Shown here one piece after another: positions 34,517 to 42,699 of a stretch of 64,000 nucleotides of DNA. The stretch is from contig NZ_JAKLTR010000014.1 in assembly GCF_022012415.1 (NCBI RefSeq), positions 124,001 to 188,000 of the forward strand. Reading direction: 5' to 3'. The translations under genes were made by a program, and so were the position numbers. The DNA is from Terrimonas ginsenosidimutans (GTDB lineage Bacteria > Bacteroidota > Bacteroidia > Chitinophagales > Chitinophagaceae). Within the stretch, counting starts at the first letter, position 1; each line of letters begins with the position of its first letter. A model generated the notes under the pieces. It had not been told where the DNA came from. It saw only the letters and a list, made by a program, of their open reading frames with translations, and searched no databases.

Positions 34517-36664
34517 AAAGGCTTTCTTAGGTTTTTCCTCCGCCTGTTTCCCCTTCGCCAGATTTTCCTGGTTAATCATATCTCCTACCACTTTTACGGC
34601 CTGATCAAGATAGATATCCTGGCGGAGCAGTTTGAGCCACTGGTTGAAACGATCCTGCTTGGATTTATCGTCTGCCCAACGGTTCACTTCAGATGGCAAT
34701 GCGGCTACATTGATCTCTGTTTTCATTTTTCTTACAGAATCGATCTGAGCATAAGCATCACGGATCGCCTTTTGTTCTTTTCTGTATTTCTCCAGCTGAA
34801 GGGAGTATTCCTTATTATTCTCTTTGCTTAACCATTCTGTGTTCTTCTTAATGGTTTGAAATGCGGGGCTGCTCTGTACACGTTGATTGCTGAGTTGACG
34901 GATTGTTTTCAGATCGTAACCTGCATTCCAGCCGGTGTAGGGAGATTTAGTGATCTCATCCCATGGCAATGCATCAGGATCATCTTTTTCACGCAATTTC
35001 AGATACTCGAGCTGGTCGGGCAGTATGATGTCTGAGCTAACTCCTTTCAATTGCGTAGAGCCACCGTTGATACGATAGAATTTCTGCAGGGTCAGTTTCA
35101 CGGTGCCAAGATCGGAGTTGGACATAGAGAATCCATTTTCGGGATCCAGGCCTATGTTACGCTGAACCGTTCCTTTTCCATATGTCGATGTACTGCCGAT
35201 GATAATGCCCCGGCCATAATCCTGGATCGCAGCGGCAAAGATCTCAGAAGCGGAAGCACTGAACTCGTTCACCATTACTGCGAGCGGTCCGGAATAGAGC
35301 ACACTCTTATCCTTATCTTTCAATACGCTTGGCCGATTGTCTTTATCTTTTACCTGAACGATCGGGCCGTCTTCAATGAACAGACCGGCCATCTGAACGA
35401 CATCATACAATGATCCACCGCCGTTGTTACGCAGGTCGATCACGATACCATCAACATTCTGCTCTTTAAGTTTGATCACTTCTTTCGCAACATCAATATA
35501 GCTGCGTGCGCCATTCGGATTTTCGAAATCAGCGTAGAACTCAGGAAGGAAAATGTATCCGATCTTGGAATTGCCCTCATTGACAACAGCACTTCTTGCA
35601 AATGTCTCGTCCTGTACGATCTGATCGCGGATCAGGGAGATCACCTTTATGGTACCGTCCGTTTTTTTCAATGTCAGTTTTACTTCTGTTCCTTTTTTAC
35701 CACGGATCAGTTTCACGGCATCCGTAACGGAGAAGCCTGTCAGATCGGTCGGCTCCTCATTACCCTGCGCAACTTTCTGGATCAGATCTCCTACCTGCGG
35801 CTCACCTGCTTTATAGGCGGGTCCGCCGGTAACGATGCTTGCCACTTTGATATTCCCCTCATCATACTGGAGCGAAGCTCCGATCCCGAAGAAGCGGCCG
35901 CTCATTTCTTCGTCGAAATAGCGCTTATCTACAGGAGGGAAAAATTCCGTATGAGGATCCATCGTTGTGGTGATGGCATTGACGTACACATTGAATTTAT
36001 CATCGTCGTTGAACTTAAAACGGAAACGTTCGAACATACGATCGATCACCTTCTTGACTTTTTCACGCGCTTCTTTTTCCAGTTCGACATCAGACTTTAC
36101 CACGAAGCTATCGCGGCCCTTATTTTTCTCGCGTGTGTCAACGAGATCTGCATAACGTTCGAGCGTCAGGTACTTAAGTTTCTTTCTCCAGCGCTCCTTT
36201 GCTTCTTCTTTCGTGTTCACATAGTCAAGTTTCTCCCCATCAAGCACTACTTTTTCATCCACTTTAAAGTCGAATGGCTTTGCCAGGAGTTCAGTGCAAT
36301 AAGCGGCAGCTTCTTCCATCCGGGTGTTGAATACATCACCAGCCCCTTTGAAGAATGTTACGGGAGCACCTTTGATCTCATCATCGATCTTTGTCTCGTA
36401 TTTGCTTTTGAGTGAAGCGATATCAGAAGCAAGGAACATGTTCTTTTCCGGATCGAGATCATTGACGTATTTCTTAAAAACTTTTTTTGAAAAATCATCA
36501 TTGACCTGCTGCGGACTGTAGTGAGCTTCTGTCAGCATCTGCCCCACAAGTTTCAGGATCTTTTCATATTTATCGGGAGGATTCTTTGTATTTGTTCCAA
36601 GGGTTTGGAAAGCAAGAAAAAGCCCCGCTACTACCATCAGGATCACGATAGGAAGTCTCTTCAT
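34514..36664 (-). CDS. prc: Tail-specific (C-terminal processing) protease, S41A family
   Basis: The 716-aa periplasmic protease begins at the ATG ending at 36664 (an upstream ATG at 36694 lies only 4 nt from the -7 box and is unlikely). A signal/anchor segment KRLPIVILMVVAGLFLAF is followed by the Tsp N-terminal domain (YSPQQVNDDFSKKVFKKYV), a PDZ domain (GIGASLQYDEGNIKVASIVTGGPAYKAG) and the S41 catalytic domain with VIDLRNNGGGSL, EFSASASEIFAAAIQDYGR (Ser) and STYGKGTVQ (Lys) for the Ser-Lys dyad. A C-terminal DUF3340-type domain completes the E. coli Prc layout. It trims or degrades periplasmic proteins. Confidence 0.95.
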   Translation of the reverse strand: MKRLPIVILMVVAGLFLAFQTLGTNTKNPPDKYEKILKLVGQMLTEAHYSPQQVNDDFSKKVFKKYVNDLDPEKNMFLASDIASLKSKYETKIDDEIKGAPVTFFKGAGDVFNTRMEEAAAYCTELLAKPFDFKVDEKVVLDGEKLDYVNTKEEAKERWRKKLKYLTLERYADLVDTREKNKGRDSFVVKSDVELEKEAREKVKKVIDRMFERFRFKFNDDDKFNVYVNAITTTMDPHTEFFPPVDKRYFDEEMSGRFFGIGASLQYDEGNIKVASIVTGGPAYKAGEPQVGDLIQKVAQGNEEPTDLTGFSVTDAVKLIRGKKGTEVKLTLKKTDGTIKVISLIRDQIVQDETFARSAVVNEGNSKIGYIFLPEFYADFENPNGARSYIDVAKEVIKLKEQNVDGIVIDLRNNGGGSLYDVVQMAGLFIEDGPIVQVKDKDNRPSVLKDKDKSVLYSGPLAVMVNEFSASASEIFAAAIQDYGRGIIIGSTSTYGKGTVQRNIGLDPENGFSMSNSDLGTVKLTLQKFYRINGGSTQLKGVSSDIILPDQLEYLKLREKDDPDALPWDEITKSPYTGWNAGYDLKTIRQLSNQRVQSSPAFQTIKKNTEWLSKENNKEYSLQLEKYRKEQKAIRDAYAQIDSVRKMKTEINVAALPSEVNRWADDKSKQDRFNQWLKLLRQDIYLDQAVKVVGDMINQENLAKGKQAEEKPKKAF

Positions 36665-36698
36665 ATTCAATAGGTATTTAACTGCATTGTGCATATTC

Positions 36699-36706
36699 CA
36701 AAAATA
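36699..36706 (-). promoter_or_regulatory. prc -7 box (TATTTTTG)
   Basis: Exact TAnnTTTG on the minus strand, about 34 nt before the chosen start codon. Confidence 0.45.
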
Positions 36707-36772
36707 ACGTAAAAAGGATGCATTTCATATAATAATAACCTTTTAACAAGGGATTTTGATGAATGGTTCATG

Positions 36773-36879
36773 ACGGTTGACCGTTCACCGTTGACCGTTG
36801 TCCGGAGGTTGTTTTCTTTTGTACTCTTTTGCAATACGAGTTATCCGGTCAACGGATAACGGTCAACGAACAACGAACG
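36773..36879. repeat. Inverted heptamer island A4 (CCGWTGN family)
   Basis: Left arm 36773-36805 (GGTTGA, CCGTTCA, CCGTTGA, CCGTTGT, CCGG) faces right arm 36844-36879 (CCGGTCAACGG, ATAACGG, TCAACGA, ACAACGA). It lies between the divergently transcribed prc and tRNA-His genes. With the prc and tRNA -7 boxes it explains the 306-bp gap. Confidence 0.8.
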
Positions 36880-36948
36880 AAAAAAGGTTGCCCTCAACTT
36901 TTGCAACAAATTCTTCACTTTTATTTTTTTAAACAACTTCATTTTGCT

Positions 36949-36956
36949 TATTTTTG
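36949..36956 (+). promoter_or_regulatory. -7 box (TATTTTTG) of the tRNA-His gene
   Basis: Exact TAnnTTTG 14 nt before the tRNA 5' end; upstream DNA is very T-rich. Confidence 0.5.
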
Positions 36957-36970
36957 CAGCCACAAAAAAC

Positions 36971-37045
36971 GGTGGTTGTAGCTCAGTTGGTTAGAGCATC
37001 AGATTGTGGTTCTGAGGGTCGCCGGTTCGAACCCGGTCATCCACC
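36971..37045 (+). tRNA. tRNA-His (anticodon GTG)
   Basis: The cloverleaf folds with D arm GCTC...GAGC, anticodon stem TCAGA/TCTGA around loop TTGTGGT (anticodon GTG), and T arm GCCGG-TTCGAAC-CCGGT. The extra 5' G (G-1, position 36971) faces C73, the histidine identity pair. The acceptor stem GTGGTTG/CATCCAC has one U-U mismatch (pair 5-68, positions 36976 and 37040). The CCA end is not fully encoded. A terminator follows at 37051. Confidence 0.95.
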
Positions 37046-37050
37046 CAGTA

Positions 37051-37087
37051 AAACCCCTTCCTGGATTACAGGACGGGGTTTATTTCT
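37051..37087 (+). terminator. Terminator of tRNA-His
   Basis: AAACCCC with CCTG pair with CAGG and GGGGTTT across a GATTA loop (37051-37082), followed by a T-rich tail. It lies 5 nt from the tRNA end. Confidence 0.8.
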
Positions 37088-37105
37088 TATTGCAATTACC
37101 CTTCC

Positions 37106-37693
37106 ATGAATTACTGGCTTTTACTGATCCCCGTTCTGTCAGCCTTTATCGGTTGGGTGACGATCCGCATTGCTATCTGGTTGCTTTTCCATCCTTTACA
37201 ACCCAAAAAACTAGCTGGCATAACCCTTCACGGCGCCTGGCCATCAAGCCGGGAGAAAATTGCCGCAGAGATCGGGAGATACGCTGCTTCGATGATCTCG
37301 CCGGAAAAAATTACCCAACAGATCAGCTTCGACGAAATAAGACCCCTGATTGAGCAACATATGGACCATTTTCTGCGCCATAAATTACAGGAGCAAATGC
37401 CCATGATCGCCACTTTTATCGGCGATAAAACCATCCAGCAATTAAAAGTCATTTTTATACAGGAAATAGAACTGTTATTTCCGGAGATCATCAACAAAAT
37501 GATGATCGCCGGTTCCGGACCCGGCAATATGGAATCCATCATCTCACAAAAGATCTCGACGATCCCGGCATTTACCATCGAAAAAATGTTTAACGAGAAA
37601 ATGGCGCCCGCCGTCAAAAAAGCAGCATTGCTGGGTGGCTTGATCGGATTTTTCACCGGTCTGATCCAGTTGCTGATCGCGCTGCTGACCTGA
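37106..37693 (+). CDS. DUF445-type membrane protein
   Basis: The 195-aa protein has N-terminal and C-terminal membrane helices (about residues 4-26 and 172-194) around a helical soluble middle. GWVTIRIAIWLLFHPLQP near the N-terminus fits the G.xTN.xAI..LF.P motif of DUF445 (here Thr-Ile-Arg in place of Thr-Asn), and the middle PEKITQQISFDEIRPLIEQHMD also fits. The family is of unknown function. It is half the usual length of long DUF445 proteins (about 400) but equals the short form seen in Bacteroidota. Monocistronic. Confidence 0.8.
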   Translation: MNYWLLLIPVLSAFIGWVTIRIAIWLLFHPLQPKKLAGITLHGAWPSSREKIAAEIGRYAASMISPEKITQQISFDEIRPLIEQHMDHFLRHKLQEQMPMIATFIGDKTIQQLKVIFIQEIELLFPEIINKMMIAGSGPGNMESIISQKISTIPAFTIEKMFNEKMAPAVKKAALLGGLIGFFTGLIQLLIALLT

Positions 37694-37793
37694 TCTATCC
37701 GCTGCTAAGCCAGATTTACCCTTCATCAAGTTGGCCTGATACGGCCAGCAGGTAAAGCAAAGATTTCACGTCTAATTACACACAAACACATAT

Positions 37794-40415
37794 ATGAGGA
37801 AAATTTTGATTACGTTGTTAGTTGGCCTTTTCGCGGTTAACGTTTGGGCTCAACCAGGAATGGGAAATCGTGGAGGCGGAGGCGCCCAGCCTGCCGGAAG
37901 ATTATATGGAAAGATCGTAGAGACCACATCCGGTAAAGGGGTGGAATTTGCGTCTGTTCAACTGCTGGCGAACAGGATGGATACTGTTACTAAACAAAGA
38001 AAAGAGGTGGTGATCGGTGGCATGCTCACCAAAAGCAACGGAGAATTTTCGATAGAGAATGTACCCGTGTTCGGGCCATTAAAATTGAAAGTGTCTGCGA
38101 TCGGCTTCAAAGAGACAACCACAGCAGTATCGTTTGACATCAAGCCAGGCGGGGATATGAGCAATATAATGAATGCGCTTGATAAGGATCTTGGTAACAT
38201 CAAGATCGAAACGGAAGAGAAAGTGCTCGACAACGTTACTGTTACAGCATCAAAACCCGGTCTGCAGCTTGGCATCGACCGTAAGATCTTCAACGTTGAT
38301 AAGAACATTGCTTCTGCGGGAGGAACAGCCGTAGATATCATGCGCAATATCCCTTCATTGAATGTTGATATTGATGGTAACGTAACCATGCGCAACAACT
38401 CTCCCCAATTGTTTGTTGACGGCAGACCAACAAACCTCACGCTGGATCAGATCCCCTCGGACGCTATCCAGAGCGTGGAAATGATCACCAACCCATCGGC
38501 AAAATTTGATGCATCCGGCGGTACTGCCGGTATCCTCAATGTTGTGTTGAAGAAAGAAAAGAAAGTTGGTTACAATGGTAACATCCGTGCAAACGTCGAC
38601 TCCCGCGGCCGTGTAGGTGGCGGCGGCGATATCAATCTGCGCCAGCAGAAAGTGAACATGTTTGCAAGCGGCATGTACATGCAGCGCAAATCCATTGCAA
38701 CCGGTCATACGGAAAGAGAAAACTTCTTCTCTACCCCACAGATAAATCAATACCAGACAGACCGGTCAACTTCGCTTGGCGGTTTTGGATTTGGCCGTGC
38801 GGGACTTGACTACTTTATCAGCAATAGAAATACTCTTTCTGCCAGTGTAAACTTCGCCCGTGGGCAGATGAAGCCGTTCAGCAACAGCGGCATTGAATAT
38901 GACTCGCTTTATCCATCAGGAACAACAGAGTCATTCCAGGACAGATCGAGCAATTCAAAAAGTAATTTCCGGAACCTTGGCGCTACCCTCAGCTTCAAAC
39001 ATAACTTCCCGAAAGCCGGTCGTGAGTGGACAGCAGACGTAACCTATAACAAAGGAAAGAACAATAACACGAATATCATTGAAACAGACTTCTATAATGC
39101 GAGGGGCGGAACTCTTTTAAGTGAGTACAACCAGCAGCAGCTGATCGATGGTAAGAACAGTAACGTGGTGATCCAGACAGATTTTGTGAACCCGATCACT
39201 GACAAGTCAAAACTGGAAATGGGTCTGCGCGCGCAATTAAGAACCAATAGCAGCACGAACTCATTCTTCTTTGCAGATGCAGATGGGAAATGGATATTCC
39301 AACCCGCATCACAGGTCAATTATAAGAGCGATGACCAGGTGTATGCAGCGTATGCCTCCTACTCTAACCAGATCAAGAATTTTGGGTACCAGTTAGGTTT
39401 GAGAGCGGAAAGTTCTAATTACAATGGGCAACTGCTGACCACAGGTGAAATTTTCAAGATCGACTTCCCTATCAGCCTTTTCCCAAGCGTCTTCCTTTCA
39501 CAGAAATTGGGGGAAACATCCAGCATCCAGGTGAATTATACCAGGCGGATCAACCGTCCAAACTTCTGGCAGCTGACTCCATTCACAGATTCATCAGACA
39601 GGATCAATCCAAGCAAGGGTAATCCCGGACTGAAGCCTGAGTTCACCAATTCATTTGAATTGTCTTACGAAAAAAGCTTCCGTAATAAAGGCAACTTCCT
39701 TGCTTCCATTTACTACAAGCAGACAACAGACCTGATCACCCGCTTCCAGGAGACCGCAACTGGCGCCGGGGGAGAAGAGTTGCTGATGAACACCTATATC
39801 AATGCGAATTCAAGCTATACAACAGGTTTGGAATTGACCACACGGCAAAACCTGACGAAATGGTGGGAGTTCACACCTAACTTCAACCTGTATATGTCTG
39901 ATGTAGAGATCGATATTGCAGGACAGGCCGATCAGCCAAAGCTGACAAGCTACTTTGCAAAAGTGAACAACACCTTCAAATTGCCAAAGAACATCTCGAT
40001 CCAGCTTTCCGGCGATTACCAGTCGAAAACCATCTTACCTCCGGGCGGAAGTGCTGGTGGCGGACGTGGTGGTTTTGGCGGCGGTGGTATGTTTGGCGGT
40101 GGCCCTTCAGGAGCTTCACAGGGTTATATCCGCCCAACTTATGGTGTTGACATTGCCGTCAAATACGAATTCCTGAAGAACCGCACAGCTTCGGTTTCTG
40201 TAAATATGAACGATATCTTCCGCACGCGTGTGTCAGACGTTCACTCAGAATCGGCCCTTTTTGTCCAGGATGCGTTCCGCCGTCGTGACCCGCAGGTATT
40301 GCGGATCAACTTCAACTGGCGTTTTGGTAAGTTCGATGCAAACCTGTTCAAACGTAAGAATATGAAGGGAGAAAGAGAAGGACAGAGCGGTGGAATGGAT
40401 GGAATGCAGCAGTAA
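37794..40415 (+). CDS. TonB-dependent receptor, outer-membrane beta-barrel family
   Basis: The 873-aa outer-membrane protein has a signal peptide (MRKILITLLVGLFAVNVWAQ), a Gly-rich linker, a carboxypeptidase-regulatory-like Ig domain (LYGKIVETTSGKGVEFASVQLL, about residues 37-125), a plug domain (GTAVDIMRNIPSLNVDIDGNVTMRNNSPQLFVDGRPTNL, about 178-255) and a 22-strand-type barrel. A second Gly-rich segment (about 750-772, GGGRGGFGGGG) interrupts a late barrel hairpin. The cargo cannot be told; no SusD partner or metabolic genes are adjacent. This architecture (OMP_b-brl_3 group) is common in Chitinophagaceae. Confidence 0.93.
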   Translation: MRKILITLLVGLFAVNVWAQPGMGNRGGGGAQPAGRLYGKIVETTSGKGVEFASVQLLANRMDTVTKQRKEVVIGGMLTKSNGEFSIENVPVFGPLKLKVSAIGFKETTTAVSFDIKPGGDMSNIMNALDKDLGNIKIETEEKVLDNVTVTASKPGLQLGIDRKIFNVDKNIASAGGTAVDIMRNIPSLNVDIDGNVTMRNNSPQLFVDGRPTNLTLDQIPSDAIQSVEMITNPSAKFDASGGTAGILNVVLKKEKKVGYNGNIRANVDSRGRVGGGGDINLRQQKVNMFASGMYMQRKSIATGHTERENFFSTPQINQYQTDRSTSLGGFGFGRAGLDYFISNRNTLSASVNFARGQMKPFSNSGIEYDSLYPSGTTESFQDRSSNSKSNFRNLGATLSFKHNFPKAGREWTADVTYNKGKNNNTNIIETDFYNARGGTLLSEYNQQQLIDGKNSNVVIQTDFVNPITDKSKLEMGLRAQLRTNSSTNSFFFADADGKWIFQPASQVNYKSDDQVYAAYASYSNQIKNFGYQLGLRAESSNYNGQLLTTGEIFKIDFPISLFPSVFLSQKLGETSSIQVNYTRRINRPNFWQLTPFTDSSDRINPSKGNPGLKPEFTNSFELSYEKSFRNKGNFLASIYYKQTTDLITRFQETATGAGGEELLMNTYINANSSYTTGLELTTRQNLTKWWEFTPNFNLYMSDVEIDIAGQADQPKLTSYFAKVNNTFKLPKNISIQLSGDYQSKTILPPGGSAGGGRGGFGGGGMFGGGPSGASQGYIRPTYGVDIAVKYEFLKNRTASVSVNMNDIFRTRVSDVHSESALFVQDAFRRRDPQVLRINFNWRFGKFDANLFKRKNMKGEREGQSGGMDGMQQ

Positions 40416-40418
40416 GAA

Positions 40419-40488
40419 AGTTTAAAAGTTTTATAGTTTGAGGGTTTAAAAGTTTCTGCTCCGGAGACTTTTAAACCCTCAGTTTTTT
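40419..40488 (+). repeat. Octamer island C5, acting as terminator of the TonB receptor gene
   Basis: GTTTAAAA/GTTTTATA units follow the stop codon. The inner hairpin (GAGGGTTTAAAAGT, 40440-40453, with ACTTTTAAACCCTC, 40467-40480) is followed by AGTTTTTT, so this copy ends in a proper T tract on the plus strand. Confidence 0.8.
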
Positions 40489-40964
40489 GCGGCAAGTAAT
40501 GCAATAGATGACCTCTTCATTTCTAAGAGCTATACAGATGGTGTTTCGTCAGTCTGGTTATCCTATGCAATGCCCCGCTGCGGCTCAGTTTTTGCAGGAT
40601 TCTGCGCCTGATGAACGCTGCTTTGTGTATTGTTGCAGCTTGAACACATTTGGTGAAATCAGATCTTTTGCGGAATAACTGCGCAGGCTGTTTCATAGAA
40701 CATGAGCAGAATGATAGCCTGATATCTGACTGAATATTTCCTGATGTTCCCCTGATATTGCCCTGATGTTCTCCTGATGTTGACCTGATGTTTACGAGAA
40801 GTTAACGTGACATCTATCTATGCTAATTCCATCCTCGCTATATGGTCACTGTAATGTCAATATACCATTGTCCTGCCCGCATTACATGAATCATCTGATC
40901 GGGCCAGCCAATGCTTATGCGCACACTTTTTTGTCATCCCAAAACAGGTTGGGAAAGAATCTGT
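40489..40964. other. Gene-free stretch with 11-bp tandem repeats
   Basis: No convincing ORF. Positions 40741-40795 hold five tandem 11-mers beginning CTGATGTT or CTGATATT (CTGATGTTCCC, CTGATATTGCC, CTGATGTTCTC, CTGATGTTGAC, CTGATGTTTAC). They do not have a facing arm and so differ from the islands elsewhere. The rest (40500-40740, 40796-40964) is unassigned. Confidence 0.6.
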
Positions 40965-41375
40965 TCAGTTAACTGCAGAGAACTGTCCGGCCATGAATTG
41001 TGCAACTTCCCTGTCGAGTCTTTTATGCCCCGCTTTCTGTATCAGCGAACGTTGCTGATTAAGCAATGAATAAAGCCTGCCGGCAAGGTCAGAATTACTT
41101 TTCCAGTAAACTTCACTCACGTTCAGCAACGCACTCAAGAGATCCCCCGGATAGAAATCACCATCGGCGAGAATATCCTCTTCGAGGATCTGTATTGTTT
41201 TATCAAGAAGAAAGATGGTACCAATATCCTGGGATAAAAGAAGACGGACCTGTTCCTTGGAAAGATCTTTTATGGGAATCCGCATACATTGGAGACAGCG
41301 GGATGTTATACCAGCCGGTGCATCCGTACTAATGTGAATGGATTGAAGTTGGTCTATTGATTTGTTTTCGTCCAT
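40965..41375 (-). CDS. Contact-dependent growth inhibition (CDI) immunity-type protein, without a toxin
   Basis: The 136-aa soluble helical protein has the stretch IPIKDLSKEQVRLLLSQDIG, then ILEEDILADGDFYPGDLLSALL and SEVYW. The GDFYPGDLL motif and the preceding LR..I.Q.IG helix are what I associate with CdiI-type immunity proteins. These bind and neutralise a matching CDI toxin delivered by a neighbouring cell. No CdiA/CdiB, Rhs, or other polymorphic toxin is encoded nearby, so it would be an orphan immunity gene that protects against a toxin it does not make. Gene-poor DNA on both sides suggests an insertion point in the chromosome. Family call is from memory. Confidence 0.65.
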   Translation of the reverse strand: MDENKSIDQLQSIHISTDAPAGITSRCLQCMRIPIKDLSKEQVRLLLSQDIGTIFLLDKTIQILEEDILADGDFYPGDLLSALLNVSEVYWKSNSDLAGRLYSLLNQQRSLIQKAGHKRLDREVAQFMAGQFSAVN

Positions 41376-41530
41376 TGTGGTATTATTTCACCTGAAGGCT
41401 TCAGTGTAATAATTACAGCAGCAATAGTACGAAGAGCTACGTATATCGCCAAGAGATTTTTTCCCCCGGATGTTAAAGTTTTTGCAACACCTCCCTGTTT
41501 TGATCTGATACAGAACCCTTCCGGGGCAAC

Positions 41531-41566
41531 ACTTAAACATTCAAACTTTTAAACTTTTAAACTTTT
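41531..41566. repeat. Single octamer arm (family C)
   Basis: Units AAACATTC, AAACTTTT, AAACTTTT, AAACTTTT lie just before the -7 box of the glycosyltransferase gene. Only one arm is clear. Confidence 0.6.
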
Positions 41567-41573
41567 TTCCCGC

Positions 41574-41581
41574 TAGCTTTG
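41574..41581 (+). promoter_or_regulatory. -7 box (TAGCTTTG) of the glycosyltransferase pair
   Basis: Exact TAnnTTTG, 8 nt before the ATG at 41590, implying an almost leaderless mRNA. Confidence 0.55.
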
Positions 41582-41589
41582 GCCGCAGC

Positions 41590-42699
41590 ATGAAAAGAAT
41601 TACCGTTTCTGTTATATCTGAACTCACCACAGACCAGCGTGTATTGCGTATCTGCACCACCCTGCACGAGATGGGTTTTGAGATCAAACTGATCGGTCGT
41701 GCATTTAGCAACAGCTTGCCACTTGGCAGTTATCCGTTCCATGCGGAAAGGCTAAAATGCTTTTTCAGCAAAGGCTTTCTCCAGTTTGCTGAATTCAATA
41801 CCCGGCTTTTTTTTCGCCTGTTGTTCAGCAAAACGGACTACCTGCTGGCTAATGATCTGGATGCGCTGCTTCCTAATTACATCGTAAGCAGGTGGAGAAA
41901 GAAAAAATTGTTTTATGATACACACGAATATTACACCGGCGTATCTGCGCTGAGAAATTCACCATTTAAACGCAGGATCTGGAAGAAGCTGGAAGATTGG
42001 ATCTTTCCTAAACTGCCGTTGGTATATACGGTGAATGAATCGGTGAAGAATAAGTATTATGAGGAATATGGCAATGAGATCTTCATTGTTAGAAATGTAC
42101 CGGTCACCCGCCCTGTTGACCCGGTTCCCATGCCGGAAAACTGGCGTGGAAAAAAATTGCTGATCATGCAGGGAATGGGGATGCATCCCGGACGTGGTGG
42201 CTTGGAATTACTGGAGATCATGCGGTATCTGCCTGCCGATCATCATTTGGTTTATATCGGAGGCGGAAATGAATGGGATAAGATTGCGGAGATGAGGATG
42301 GAATGGGGCCTCGAAAGCCGGGTGGATATGATCAGCAAAATGCCTCCTGATGAGCTCAGAAGGTACACGCCCCTGGCCACGCTGGGGATCTCCCTGGATG
42401 GCTTCGAAGACCTGAATCACTGGTTTACACTGCCAAACAAGTTGTTTGACTATCTTCACGCCGGTCTTCCGGTGGCGGCAAGCGCCATTCCGGAAGTAAA
42501 AGCTATCATCGAACAATATCAATGCGGATTTTGTTTTATTTCCCGGAACCCGCAAAATATGGCGGAAGAGATAACGCAATTATTAAATGACCAGCAGCGA
42601 TACTCAATACTAAAAAAGAACGCGCTGGAAGCGGCCAAAGAACTGTGCTGGGAAAACGAGCGGCAAAAACTCGTCGCTTTGTATGAGCCATATTTGTAA
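41590..42699 (+). CDS. Family 4-like glycosyltransferase
   Basis: The 369-aa protein has the GT-B fold pattern. The N-terminal domain opens with KRITVSVISELTTDQRVLR and contains YDTHEYYTGV; the C-terminal donor-binding domain has LIMQGMGMHPGRGGLELLEIM, HLVYIGGGNEW and PNKLFDYLHAGLPVAASAIPEVKAII, the classic GT4 E-x7-E region (here D-x7-P). Predicted to transfer a sugar from a nucleotide-sugar donor during surface polysaccharide synthesis; the acceptor is unknown. Stop codon and the next ATG overlap (TAATG), so translation is coupled to the second glycosyltransferase. Confidence 0.85.
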   Translation: MKRITVSVISELTTDQRVLRICTTLHEMGFEIKLIGRAFSNSLPLGSYPFHAERLKCFFSKGFLQFAEFNTRLFFRLLFSKTDYLLANDLDALLPNYIVSRWRKKKLFYDTHEYYTGVSALRNSPFKRRIWKKLEDWIFPKLPLVYTVNESVKNKYYEEYGNEIFIVRNVPVTRPVDPVPMPENWRGKKLLIMQGMGMHPGRGGLELLEIMRYLPADHHLVYIGGGNEWDKIAEMRMEWGLESRVDMISKMPPDELRRYTPLATLGISLDGFEDLNHWFTLPNKLFDYLHAGLPVAASAIPEVKAIIEQYQCGFCFISRNPQNMAEEITQLLNDQQRYSILKKNALEAAKELCWENERQKLVALYEPYL

